Source of the DNA: Amyelois transitella
Lineage: Eukaryota > Arthropoda > Insecta > Lepidoptera > Pyralidae
Length of the DNA: 64,000 bases
Direction of reading: 5' to 3'
Assembly (NCBI RefSeq): GCF_032362555.1
Contig: NC_083517.1
Span: forward strand, 1,074,001 to 1,138,000
The notes below the pieces were generated by a model, which saw nothing but the letters and a program-made list of their open reading frames with translations, was not told where the DNA came from and made no database searches. Below, piece after piece: positions 12,531-24,800 of this stretch. A program made the position numbers and the translations under genes. How positions within the stretch are numbered: the first letter of the stretch is position 1; the number at the start of each line of letters is the position of its first letter.

Positions 12531-12830
12531 TATACGGGATAGATTACACAGATTGTGTTAGCCTCGAAGTAAGTTCGAGACTTGTGTAACGAGACACTAA
12601 CCCAATGATACTATGCATACATACATAAAATCACGCCTCTTTCCCGGAGGGGTAGGCAGAGACTACCTCTTTCCACTTGCCACGATCTCTGCATATTTCC
12701 TTCGCTCAATGATACTATATTTTATAATATATACTACGATAAGCATCCAAGACGCAGGCCAATCATAGACAGTTCGTTTTTCAACATGCCCTGACCGGTA
12801 TTCGAATCCCGGACGAGACGTGACGGATAG
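12531..12830 (-). repeat. tRNA-derived SINE split by an RTE insertion
   Basis: Reverse-oriented SINE (ACGGGAT...TTAGCCTCGAAGTAAG to ATTCGAATCCCGG). It is interrupted at 12615-12706 by a 92-bp RTE 3' end. The 12-bp word CAATGATACTAT is duplicated on either side (12603-12614 and 12707-12718). Confidence 0.88.
12615..12706 (-). mobile_element. RTE LINE 3' end with 12-bp target duplication
   Basis: Severely 5'-truncated insert of the RTE 3' end, tail GCATACATACATAAAATCAC. Flanked by CAATGATACTAT on both sides inside a SINE, so the short 3' fragment was itself the inserted unit. Confidence 0.88.
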
Positions 12831-12875
12831 TGTAAGAAAATGGCGGAATTTATTGCTCGATATATTTATTTATTT

Positions 12876-13100
12876 TGGGAAAGGTCGGAGTGGGAAGACC
12901 TAGACGAACGTATGTTGATCAAATAAGGACGTCCTGGTAAAGGGTCAGGTCAAAAGTACCCGAAACCGCCGAGCTTGCATGAAGAGAGTTATGAATGTGG
13001 ATGAAGCGAAGGAAGTATGCAGGGATCGTGGCAAATGGAAAGAGGTAGTCTCTGCATACCCCTCCGGGAAAGAGGCGTGATTTTATGTATGTATGTATGT
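12876..13100 (+). mobile_element. RTE LINE 3' end
   Basis: Encodes the degraded C-terminal segment (GRPRRTYVDQ, then [18 protein letters not shown], then SAYPSGKEA stop) and ends in TATGTATGTATG. Frame is broken near 12930. Confidence 0.8.
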
Positions 13101-13136
13101 TATTGGTCAACCTTTACGTAGAACAACAAAACAAAG

Positions 13137-13384
13137 GAATTTATAAGGCAGAGCTAACTGTAAAAGTGGGACAGTGCCGGCCTCGTCGAACTTTCAAGGA
13201 CCAAAGTCCGAATGTCTTGAAAAAGGGAGATGTTGGGAGTATCCGTAATCGTCGAATATGCATGAAAAGAGTAATGAGTCTGGAGGGAGCGGGAGAGGTC
13301 TGTAAGGATCGTAGCAAGTGGAATTCCATAGTCTCTGCCTACCCCAATGGGAAACAGGTGTGATGATATGTATGTATGTATGTT
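13137..13384 (+). mobile_element. Diverged RTE LINE 3' end, second subfamily
   Basis: An ORF of about 80 codons reads QCRPRRTFKDQ ... NVLKKGDVGS ... CMKRVMSLEGAGEVCKDR ... SAYPNGKQV stop, then a TGTATGTATGTATG tail. It is the same C-terminal design as the main RTE family with many substitutions, so probably an older or distinct subfamily. Confidence 0.75.
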
Positions 13385-14017
13385 TGTAATAAAACAATTA
13401 ATTATAGGACCTAGACCTTTTTTTTGGCATTCATGCTTCACTTTTTAGGAATAAAAGCAGGCCGTTGTTCATATAGTTAGGTATACTAAAATAAATAATT
13501 TTTATTGCAGATATCCAATCAAGATTCCGGTACTAATATTAACTACCTGTCTCGTCTAAGGTATCCTACATACTAATCAGTAAGATAATGAAGATTTAGT
13601 AAAAAAAAAACAGTTGTAGTCAAGTTACATAATAATTATCTACTAACTTACGTAAAATTATTAAGTAACATTTATTTTTAAAATATTTACAATTATTGTA
13701 GCAATTTTGGTTTATTTATTAATGTTGTGATATTTTCCTAATGTGAATCATACCTGAATTTTTGGAACATTTTTGAAAATTGTATAAAATTTTTCGGACA
13801 AGTATATTGTACTTATTAACTCCATATATTGGTTGTTTTATTTCTTAATATTAAATGGATAACTTCAAAAAAAACCTCCCTTTATTTCCCATAGATGTAA
13901 AAGGCGACTAAGGAAAAGGTTAATCAACGTGGAATTCATCTTGTAGGCGATTGGCGATTTTTGCCTGTTTTTGTTTTCCCTGAAATATTTAAGCTGAACG
14001 TAGCCTTTCAGTATTTT

Positions 14018-14152
14018 TTTCTGATTGGCCTGGGTCTTGGATGTTTATCTATATAAGTATTTATTATAAAATATAGTATCGTTGAGTTAATACCTCGTAA
14101 CACAAGTCTCGGACTTCGAGGCTAACTCAATCTGTGTAATTTGTCCCGTTTA
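14018..14152 (+). repeat. tRNA-derived SINE, 5' truncated
   Basis: Only body and tail remain (CTGATTGGCCTGGGTCTTGG ... GTGTAATTTGTCCCGT). The tRNA-like head is missing. Confidence 0.8.
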
Positions 14153-14427
14153 TTAGAGTATCAAAATAAAATACAGTAGCTTTCCTTTTGATACAATGTA
14201 TTAAAACATACATAGGTACATACAGAAATGTAAACATAAGTAGGTATTGTTTTGGTTTGAGAGATTACTTTTATAAAAAGACTTACACGGAGGTGCAGAC
14301 ATAAACGGCTTTTCAATAGCACTTAATGTCCAAACCAAAGATCTGTTTGCAAGTTTATATAACATAGCTTTACTTCTCAAAAAAAAAAATATTTTACATA
14401 CCTACCTAATTATTTAAAAAAACAATT

Positions 14428-15778
14428 TTACAAGTCGAAGCTACGTTCTTTATTGTCTTGTCCAGTATCCGCGATGACTGAAGCCGCCTGAACCAGGGTG
14501 TGGAGGGACAAATCCGACGAGCAATGTTGCCATGCCCGCTCCGTCCACACCACGGCGGAAAAACAGGCTCCGTTGCTGATGAACGCTCGGACTGTAACAG
14601 CCACCAAACCCCGCCCCATACACCGCCAGCCATCACACCTTACTGACTTGACAAAACAGTCCCAAGAACTACTGTATTTGCCAACAACGTCTCCTTGAAA
14701 CCTCGATTTGATCACATCCACTGGATATAACATTATCCATGACACGGCTCCAGCTAAACCGCCGGCTGTGAACACTTTAGCTGCAGATTTATCGTCGCGC
14801 GTCATGGCTTCGTACGCGGCAAAGTACACGGCAAATGCTGGGCTGTCGCGAATCATCGTGATGCCCAGACCGCGGAAGAGAGCTTTGAACCCGCCAGTCT
14901 TTAAAACATATCTTGCTCCAGCGATTGCGCCGTCGGGTATCGGATCAGCAGCCCTGGCGAGCTGTTGACGAGTCTTAACCAGCTCTACAGGAGCACAGAT
15001 GAAACTTTGCAGCAACCCGCCCACTCCTCCAGCGACGACATGGGACGTCAAAGAATCAGGGTTTGGTAAAGATCTTCTTGTGTTTCCATAAGCGCCAAAA
15101 ACTATGGCGTTCAACCCCGCGACGCCTCCTAAAGGTGCTCTTACCCCTCGATACGCAGAAGCCAGGGTTCCACCCTTCAATAGAGCTTTAGTGCATTCCA
15201 AAGGACTCCCTCTTCCAGACTGTACGTGCACTTTTAATGTGTCCAAAGGATGACCAGCTATTATGCCCGCACATCCTGAAAATAAATTTATTTGGTTTTT
15301 ATATTTCCTTCCTAAGTAGGTATTTACTTTTCGCCAAACTGCATGGTTGCTTATGTTTTTCTTATGATGGGTCTTGTAGCTCTATGTAAATATCCGACGT
15401 CAAAAAGCATAGATACTTTTATTTTATTTTATCTAGTCTGTGCAATAAAAAATAAAAATTAAGGAATGTTGAGAATCAAAAGTCGCGTAAAACCTACAGT
15501 TTCTCAAGACTGACCGAGGCAAAAACGCACTGCGACCCTAAACTACAGCGCACGCGCAGTGCGCATGTGTTCTACGTGGCTATTTCTATCAGGATTTTCT
15601 TTTTTATATCTTTCTTCTTTATGTTTTATGTTTTTTTTTTAAATTAGGTTGGTAAATACAAAGTTACGAACAGGCTGTTAAATGATTAGCAAACAATAAA
15701 ACTTAATATAAATTAACAGAACTCACCTCCAATGCATCCCGCTACAAAATCCAAAGCCATGTTGTCAACCTGTAACAT
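14428..15778 (-). CDS. Mitochondrial carrier (SLC25 family; SLC25A29/45/47/48 group)
   Basis: Two exons on the minus strand: 15778-15727 and 15275-14428. They join in phase 1 at MALDFVAGCIGG/CAGIIAGHPLD and give about 299 residues, the normal carrier length. The three signature motifs are visible: GHPLDTLKVHVQ in repeat 1, CAPVELVKTR in repeat 2 and YPVDVIKSRFQ in repeat 3. Overall wording is closest to the basic amino acid / carnitine-like carriers (MALDF start, GNTRRSLPN, RDSPAFAVYFAAYEAMTR). The family sits in the mitochondrial inner membrane and exchanges small metabolites; the substrate cannot be read from sequence. Two in-frame ATGs exist, at 15778 and 15760. The second gives the usual MALDF start, so either could be used. 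The ATG side faces the zinc-finger gene about 3 kb away. Confidence 0.9.
14449..14454 (-). terminator. Possible poly(A) signal inside the SLC25 coding end
   Basis: On the minus strand AATAAA falls in the last codons of the carrier, about 20 nt before its stop. No other AATAAA is obvious just downstream. It may or may not be used. Confidence 0.3.
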
Positions 15779-18700
15779 TTTTTCTTTACTTAAATACACT
15801 TTTTGCCTCTTAATTTAATTAGTTTTTTTAATGGGCGCAACTCTTCTTATTTTTTTAAACTTATTCTTGGAAAAATGTATCAAACACAACACAATAGACA
15901 AGGATTTACTGATTGAACCCCTGTCTCGGACACAAAGTAAACTTAGACGAACTTTAAACCGAGATAATTAATGTGAGTATAGAGTAAGAATCTTCCATAC
16001 GAATGACAAAATTGTATATCTGGAATTCTACTTTAATTAAAATATTTTGATTTGAGGATCAATGTAAATCAAGCTAAGGTATATTTTTGCTCAGCCATCA
16101 CACAAATTTAAAAAAAATTATTTTAAGCATTTCTTTTTTTATAATTATCATTCCAAATTTAAAAACTGTTTCACTTGACCTATGCCAATCCAAACCAAGT
16201 CCGCGGGGAGGAACTAGTAATTTAATAAATAAGAAGGTAATAATAACATACCTCTTATTCAAATTTTATAGTCGTAGTGCGTGCTAACGTTATTTTCACT
16301 GGATGTGATCCCTATAAACATTATTGGTGGAGGGAATAGCTTTGAAATGTAATGTTGTTTTTAAGTCTACTACGGTCACAAGCCGCCTTTTCTCTGATGT
16401 TTAAAATATTGAACATCTCGGTTTGGCGTGGCCGACCGGCGAAAGATAAGAAGGTCGCGAGGTCCAAAGAAAACATATTAATGAAGTACGTACAAATTAA
16501 GTATAAATATAATGGTATGGATGGCTGAGATGAAAGCGTACCTAGATGGTAGGTACAGGATCTAAATTTGAATCACACTGTGGTTGCGTATCAATGATTC
16601 TTTTTAAGTTCCATTTTCAAAATTGTTGTTTGATTTAGATGCCAATTAAACCACTACATACCTACCTAGTATAAAACAAAGTCGCTATTTTAGTCTGTTT
16701 GTCTGTATGCTTAAATCTTTAAAATTACGTAACGGATTTGATGCGGTTTTTTGTAACAGGTAGAGTGATTCAAGAGGAAGGTTTTTATGTATAATTTTTT
16801 CCGAATTTTGCACCCGTGCGAAGCCGGGGCAGGTCGCTAGTAAATTATAAAGTATGTAATTGAAAACATCGTGAGATTAGTTTACACATTTAAGTGCACA
16901 AGCAGTACACAAAATCCTTCATTCGTTTTTTTTCATAAACATTCTTTATGGCCCATTTTTATATTATGACTTGAGAAAATTGTGCAGTTACTAAGTAAAT
17001 GTTTTCTTTTAGGTACTAAATATAATATAACCTACCTATGCATATCTCTTGGGATACGCGGGACGGGACCTTACATTTAGAAGCAGGCTCTAGAAAGTTC
17101 TCAATTGTTCCAGTTTATTTTCTGGGGTATGTTAAATTTAAGTATTTACACAATTTTGATAATGGCGTAAAAAGATTTATCTGCGAACGGTAATTTAAAG
17201 AAGCCGATATTAATGTTTTCTTCGTTACTTCCACAAAGATATAGTCAGTAGGTACCATTGTGTGGCAGTAGTACCTGGGTAACTAAGCTAAATCCTTTAA
17301 CTCCCCTGAACTGAATTAAAATATTCATTTACGCGCCTTTTTTGACATTTTATCATTTTTAGTTGATATGATCAAACATTATCTATTTACATAAATACCT
17401 ATCAACTGAATTGTCTCAATGTCGGCAGATATAGGTATTTTATTTGAATTCTCACCTGTGATCTTCCCATGGTTTTTGCCGAAGCGACTGTTGTTTATGA
17501 AGCTAGGATATTGTTTATTGTTGCCGCATGTAGGTACTTTTTTCCTAGGTCGTCGGCTATAATTAGTTTCGGAGTTGTACTCTGCTGGAAACATCCATAC
17601 TGTACTAATGTTATAAATGCAAAAATCTGTCCGTCTTTTACACTTTTACACTTGGAAATGCTTAGGTAATTACTAAGTACATTTGAAAATGACTGCAAAG
17701 AAATACTTGCACACCTGAACATGCTTAATTACTACATTTGCAAATAACGGTCTAATTAAGGTAGGTATAAACATTCGTGGGAAGTTTAAAGAATACATAT
17801 TATAAGTTCCTTTTATTTTCTCTGTCTGTATGTAGGTATGCGCTAATCTCGGAAAGTTGCGGACAGATTTTATTCCAGCTTGAAAGGGTTTTCTGAGGAA
17901 GGCGAAGCCGGATCGGCTCGCTAGTAGATCAATCTAATTCCGCTCTTATTATTATTCCAATTGGTTAGAGTTTTTGCAAAAAACGAGACTTTATTAGGTA
18001 AGCAAAGTAAAGAAAAAATTATAAAGGTCTACTTAACCTAATCAGGAAAGGTACTATGGGCCTATTCTTATAAGTTGGCATCTAATTTTTTGTAACGTGT
18101 CCAAGTCCACTTGTTTATATCACCACTCTACCGATAAAGTAGTTATTATCAGAGTCATTCATGCCGCAGAATCACATATATTTCAGCTTAAAGGCGGCTG
18201 GACACGCAAGTTACGTAGGTGCACCATATTCTGAGAAGAGACATTTAAAAGACAGGCCATTATCCATAGGTAACGTAAAGGCCACCGCCCACGGCCTCGT
18301 GGTGCAAAGGGCCTCGCGTAACAAAGCAAACAAAATATTACCCATAGGAACACGAAGACCAGGTTTTTTAAAAATGTACATAGGCATCATTTATATATCC
18401 CTTGCGGGGAAGACAGAGTCGAGAGTCTTGAAAACACTGATGGCCACGATCAGTTGTTTGGCTTATTGTACCTAAAAGAAGAGTCTCAAGTTTATAAACC
18501 TATAACTAAATCGTCTTTTACGATATCCATGAGAGAGATGGAGCTTCTTTTTTTTGAAAGCATAAAAAAAATTTAATAATGCCAATAACGTCAATCAATG
18601 TCACAAGAAAATTGTGTCACTCTTTGTGATCTTTAATGTCATTATTGTCTTCAGTAAACAGTAGGTAGTGAAATAAGAGGTCTTATATATATTTACCGTA

Positions 18701-18831
18701 ATTTTTAATCCAATTTTACTTGTTAAATTATTTTGGAAGTTATGTTAATCAAATGTTCGCTCTTTAACAGCTTTATATTAAAAAGTCAATACATAAGCAT
18801 TGCTGTATCTGTTAACATCTAAGTTACCGCG
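15779..18831. other. Intergenic between divergent SLC25 and ZAD zinc-finger genes
   Basis: No gene supported. AT-rich, with fragments of dispersed repeats: 16660-16845 and 17590-17930 end in words like GCGAAGCCGGGGCAGGTCG and CGCTAGTA. A reverse GTGCCG-SINE fragment lies at 18385-18550. Promoters of both genes must lie here, but no convincing TATA or initiator could be picked out. Short ORFs (for example 18161-18475) have no recognisable content. Confidence 0.6.
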
Positions 18832-21800
18832 ATGAATAATAAAGAAGAAACAGACGGGATTCATAGTGAAATAAACTTTCCTCTAGATATTCCCAAAGAG
18901 GAGATGGATGGTACTATAGAAATTGAGATCCCTTACAATTTACTGCAGTATCTGAGTTCGGAGAATAGCAGCATCCACAATTTATGTCGCATTTGTCTGT
19001 CAGTGCAACAAAACATGACTTGTTTGTTTACTTCTTCGAGCCCTGCATTACACGACATGCTGGCAGAGATCTCGTCCATACAGGTTTGTTATCTAAATAT
19101 AACATACTTATAGTCAAGCCTGTATCCCTTGCGAGGTAGACAGAGCCAACAGTCTCAAAAAGACTAATAGGCCATATTTAGATATTACATACTCAGATAT
19201 CATGATAGAATTGAGATTCAATTAGTGACAGATTGCTAGTCTGACGCCTAAAAGAAGAATCTCAAGTTAATAAGCCCATCCCTAAGTCGCCTTTTACGAC
19301 ATCCACGGGAAAGAGATGAAGCGGATTCTTTTTCTATTGGTGCCGGGGACCATACGCCACAGTGATAGACATATATCTAATCTAATTATCATAAAATATA
19401 GTAACTTCAACTTAGTCCATGTGTTGAAATTACTAGCTAGCAAAATCTGTTTATGTTTTTTTTTATTTATCATTTATGATTCCAGGCCTCTCTGGATGAT
19501 GGCCTACCATCTCGGATTTGCGAAATATGTGAAGGTCACGTTATAAGTTATTATAATTTTAAGTTAAAATGTGATAAATCTGAGTTTACTCTTAAATCGC
19601 TACTGAAAGGAGAATTTCTTACCAAAGAAAACCAAAGGTAATATTTTTTTCATTTTTTACAAGAGTATAAGGACTTAGAGACATCTTAGCAGCCTTCATT
19701 TTTATTATTTATTTATTTTTATTTTGTTATTTTTATGAGACAAATTACACTGATTTAGTTAGCCTCTAAGTAAGTTCGAGACTTGTGTTACAAGATACCA
19801 ACTCAAAGATGCTATATTTTATAATAAATACTTATATAGATAAACATCCAAGACCCAGGCCAATCAGAAAACTTTATTTTCTCATCATGAACTGACATCA
19901 ACTTATCATAACAGTTGACTACCATTAACAAAATTTTTAACTTCTATCTTGTACATTCATGTACATATAGTCATGTGATATCCTTTGTGGGTAGATAGAG
20001 CCAACAGTCTTGAAAAGATTTATATCTGTCTGATAAGATGTCAAATAACAACCTGGATTTATCTTCAAAATCATGATGTCTTTGTTTTATTATTAGAATC
20101 ATTTAATCCTTATATTCTATTTCATCCTTATAAAATAGACTATCAAATTGCTAAGTATTACATAAAAATTTAATTTGTAATTGTTATAAAACTGAACACT
20201 TATAATTGTTATTTTATAACAAGGACTCTTCAAATATTTTATTATTTTATATATAATAATGAAGAATTATATTTATATTATATTTATATTTACAGCACCA
20301 ATAATACAAAAAACAGAGATGAAACTGCAGATAAAATAAACATTAAAAATGAAAATGTGATTCATGAAGGTAACTGTATATCTTTAATTCTCTGCAGCTA
20401 CCACTAAACAGTAAGAATTTGCTAATAGAAATTTTTCAAGCAATATTTGCTTTTAATTTAAGACTATAAGTACATATACTTTTAAGCAGGCACTTTGCAC
20501 ATACTCTAGTACATACTCTTCTTATCTTAAAAGCCAATATTGAATTAAAGAGAATGTCGAATAAGAAAGTCACGTCTATATCCCTTGCGAAGCAGACATA
20601 GCCAACAGTCTCATTAAGATCAAAAGGCCAAATACACCTGTATGGCATTATAATATATATAATATATAAGTTTTTAAAGTAACTTCCTATTTAGTTTAAA
20701 ATGTCTTAATGTAGTTAGTAGCCCCGATTTCTAGTGTAACTCTGTGAATAACGTTGTGGGCTACATTATTAGTAACACTTCTTATGTTTAAATTCTTATT
20801 TATCTGTATATAATGTAGCTGTTTGTTGTTCCAATAAATAAATAAAATAAAATAAAATAAAATAATGGAATTGAGATTCATATAGTGACAGGTCGCTAGC
20901 CCAGCGCCTAAAAGAAGAATCCCATTTACATTTTCATTATATGTTTTAGAAACACAGTTCTTGGAAGCTCTGTCTGATGACCCTAATGATGAGAAGACGC
21001 TATGCATCATTCAAAAAGAAGAATTGAATAGGTAAATCTACCATACCTTTTATAAGCAATATGCATTAATGTGTTGATTTACATTTTTTGTGGTGGTAAA
21101 TATTAATACATACATACATACATAGAGTCACGTCTATATCCCTTGCGGGGTAGACAGAGCCACCAGTCTTGAAAAGACCGATAGGCCATGTTCAGCTGTT
21201 TGGCGAAATGTTATAATTGAGATTCAAATAGTGACAGGTAGCTAGCCCATCGCTAAAAAAAGAATGGCAAGTTTATAAGCCTATCCCTTAGTCGCCTTTT
21301 ACAACATCCAGGGGAAAGAGATGGAGTGGTCTGATTCTTTATTGAATAAGAGCCGGGAACCACACATATTCATATGTACTTATCCTTTAGTCGCCTTTCA
21401 CGACAGTCATGGAAAAGATAGAATAAGCTTAAGGTTTAAATACACTGTTGAATGTTGCCAATTAAAAAAGAAATTAACTTCTACATTATGTTGCAGGAAA
21501 ACGCACCATTCGCCCGGTAAGTAATATTCTTAAAGAATATTGAATTTTATAATTGACATTTTTAACGAGATTTCATAAACAATGAATGGTTTTTTTTCTT
21601 TTTCTTTCACAGATGGAACCATTTCGTCTAATAAAAAAACGAAGGGAGTTGTTACTGGTCAAGCGTGTTCGTATTGTGATAAGGTAACTCCCAATATATT
21701 TAATTCAAACTAATTAAGATTTGAGACTCTGTCATGGCGTATAAGTACATAAATTGTAATCGTAATAATTGTATTTGTAACATTCTTATATGGGTTTATA

Positions 21801-24800
21801 ATGTATATATGGATAAAAAAGTTAAGCCACAAATGTAGTAAAAGGCGACTAATATTTCTTTGTGTCGTATATAAAAAAGAATATGACCACTTTATCTCAT
21901 TTTCCGTGGATATCGTAAGAGGCGACTAAGGGATAGCCTTTTAAACTTGGGATTACCTGTCACTATTTGAATCTCAATTCTATCATAAAGCCAAACAGCT
22001 GAACGTGGTCTTTACAAGACTGCTCGCGCTGTCTACCCCGCAAGGGATGTAGACGTGACCATATGTATGTATTAACTAAAGCTAGAATTGAGATACAAAT
22101 AGTGACAGGTTGCTAGCCCATCGCCTATAAAAATTATCCCAAGTTTGTAAGCCTATCCCTTAGTCGTCTTTCACGACATCCATGGGAAAGAGATGGAGTA
22201 GTCTCATTCTTTTTTGTATTGGTTCCGGGAACCACACTACAAATGCATTGAAGGATATTAACATAATTCACCAGAAATTTAAGTACCAAAAGGCGCTGGC
22301 CGTCCACGTGAGGAAACGCCACATGGCCGAGGAAGACTGCCACCCGTGCCAGCACTGCAAGGACGTGTTCAGATCCCAGCACGACCTCCATCTGCACAGC
22401 GCGCTCCACTCCAAGGGGCAGTGGAAGTGCAACAAGTGTTTTAAGGAATTCAAATGTAAGTATTTATTAACAACTAGCTTCAAAATTCCAAATTTTTATT
22501 CATTACTATAGGATACTATATATCGCTTAATAATTGTCAAAACGTATGCTTTAACAACATTGGTTGACGTCAAATAAATTACTTAAAAACTAAGTTAACT
22601 GCCGCTTCCAAGGCGTCAGTGCAGAAGAAGCGGTAACAAACTGCACTGCAGCGTTTTCTTCAACAACGTCAACCCGCCCGCGACTCCGACCGCGCGGATG
22701 TCGGTCTTCGCGTGGATGGTTTATTTCTATATTTTGAGTAACTCTGACAATGATATCTTATAAATATCTGTTGGACCCAAATATGGTTTGGCTTCGCCTA
22801 GCATGTTTCGATGTTTTAGTAAGAGAAGATCGCTTAAACTGAAAAATTAAGATTTTTTTTCTACGTGTTTTTCCAGTATAAAAAGTATCACATTTTATGA
22901 TTAGATTATTATCGAACTGTTAGTTTTCATGTGATGCCTGAACATACAGACAGACAAAAATTTTTTTTAATCACATATTTGGGTTTGGTATCGATCCAGT
23001 AACACCCCCTGCTATTTATTTTTTCAATATTTTCAATGTACAGAATTGACCTTTCTACAGATTTATTATATGTATAGATTATGCCGTGTTAGAAAGCAGA
23101 ATAGGTAAATGAGAGCGTTAAGGAGTATGATCGGTGTGGAAATTGGAGCTTTGCATGCCTTTATGAGCAGTCAGAAACTATCCAAAAAGGCTGGCTGTGC
23201 ATAGGGGCGTGTTGGTCCCGACATTAATGTATGGGAGTGAAAATTGGGTATGGCAAAAGAAGCACGAAAGCAGAATAAATGCAGTGGAAATGAGAGCGTT
23301 AAGGAGTATGTTGGGTGTGAAATTGAGTGATCGGATAAGGAACAGCGTGATAAGGGAATGTTGTGATGTGAAAGATGTAGTTACAGGAATAGAAAAGGGT
23401 GTGTTAAGATGGTTTGGTCATGTGGAGAGGATGAATGAAAGCAGGTTGACCAGGTCAACCGATATAATTCAACCAGACTGAATTTTCAAAATGATGATTC
23501 CAATTTTAACAGTATTACATTAAATACTTTTTTTTTAAGTCTAATAATAAAACTAATTAATTAATCGCCAGTGAGATCGATGCTACGTCGCCACGTGTCG
23601 CGGCACATGGAATCGAAGCGGTATACCTGCGGTTTGTGCAACAAGTCGTTCGCCGAGTTGTATTCGTTGCGGAGACACGAACGCGTTCACACTGGCGAGG
23701 AGCGGGAGAAGAAACATGTCTGTCATATTTGTGGGAAGCGGTCAGTAAAATATTATTTTTAACTAGAGAAATCCTATCACTCTCCCATGGATGTCGTAAA
23801 AACCGACTAAGGGGTAGGCTTATAAACTTTGGATTCTTCTTTTATGCGATGGGCTAGCAACCCGTCACTATTAGAATCTCAATTCTATCTTAAAGTTAAA
23901 GCTAAATAGCTGAACATGGCCTATCAGTATTTACAAGACTGTTAGCTCTGCCTACTTCGCAAGGGATATAGACGTGATTATATGTATGTATGAATTTGCA
24001 ATTTTAAATAAATTTTAATGAAACTGAATTTTGATTTAGGTTAAAATCTAACAACAAATCTGTTTTTTTTTAATTTAAGGTACTGCGAGAGCAACCTGCT
24101 AACCGCCCACATGACTTTGTTACATACATACATACATATAATCACGTCTATATCCCTTGCGGGGTAGACAGAGCCAACAGTCTTGAAAAGACTGATAGGC
24201 CACGTTCAGCTGTTCGGCTTTATGATGGAATTGAGATTCAAATAGTGACGGGTTGCTAGCCCATCGCCTAAAAGAAGAATCCCAAGTTTATATACCTATC
24301 CCTTAGTCGACTTTTACTACATCCATGGGAACGAGATGGAGTGGTCCTATTCTTTTTGTGTATTGGTGCCGGGAACCACAGGGCACATGACTTTGTTTTT
24401 TTTTTTTTTTTCAATTTCAGATACAGCAAGAGCAACCTGCTAACCGCCCAAGTGACTTGTTTTTTTTTTTTAATTTCAGATACAGCGAGAGCAACCTGCT
24501 CACCGGCCACATGGCGTCGCACAGCGGCCTGAAGCCGTGGCAGTGCTCCGACTGCCGCAAGCGGTTCGCCAGCGCCCGCCTGCTGGCCTCGCACCGCGCC
24601 GTGCACTCCGCGGAGAGACCGCACGCTTGTCTTTATTGCGATAGACGGTAACATAGATAGACATATAGACTCTTTGTCTATAGTAATGTTATAAAGCTGA
24701 TCTATATAGTGTATAGTATATAGTGTTCGAGCGCCCGCCTGCTGGCCTCGCACCGCGCCGTGCACTCCGCGGAGAGACCGCACGCTTGTCTCTACTGCGA

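Larger units (their letters stand above)
10830..14427. other. Intergenic, KLHL10 to SLC25 (convergent), repeats only
   Basis: No gene seen. Contents in order: GTGCCG-SINE (10930-11190, -); a tail-only fragment (11553-11608, +); a SINE copy lacking part of its head (11731-11976, +); AT-rich sequence; a tRNA-SINE split by an RTE insert (12531-12830); two RTE 3' ends (12876-13100 and 13137-13384); a decayed SINE near 13880-14010; and a 5'-truncated tRNA-SINE (14018-14152). The convergent genes are separated only by repeats and AT-rich DNA. Confidence 0.8.

Noticed and set aside
18161-18475. 104-codon ORF between SLC25 and the zinc-finger gene
   Set aside because: No recognisable domain, and its 3' half is a SINE fragment.
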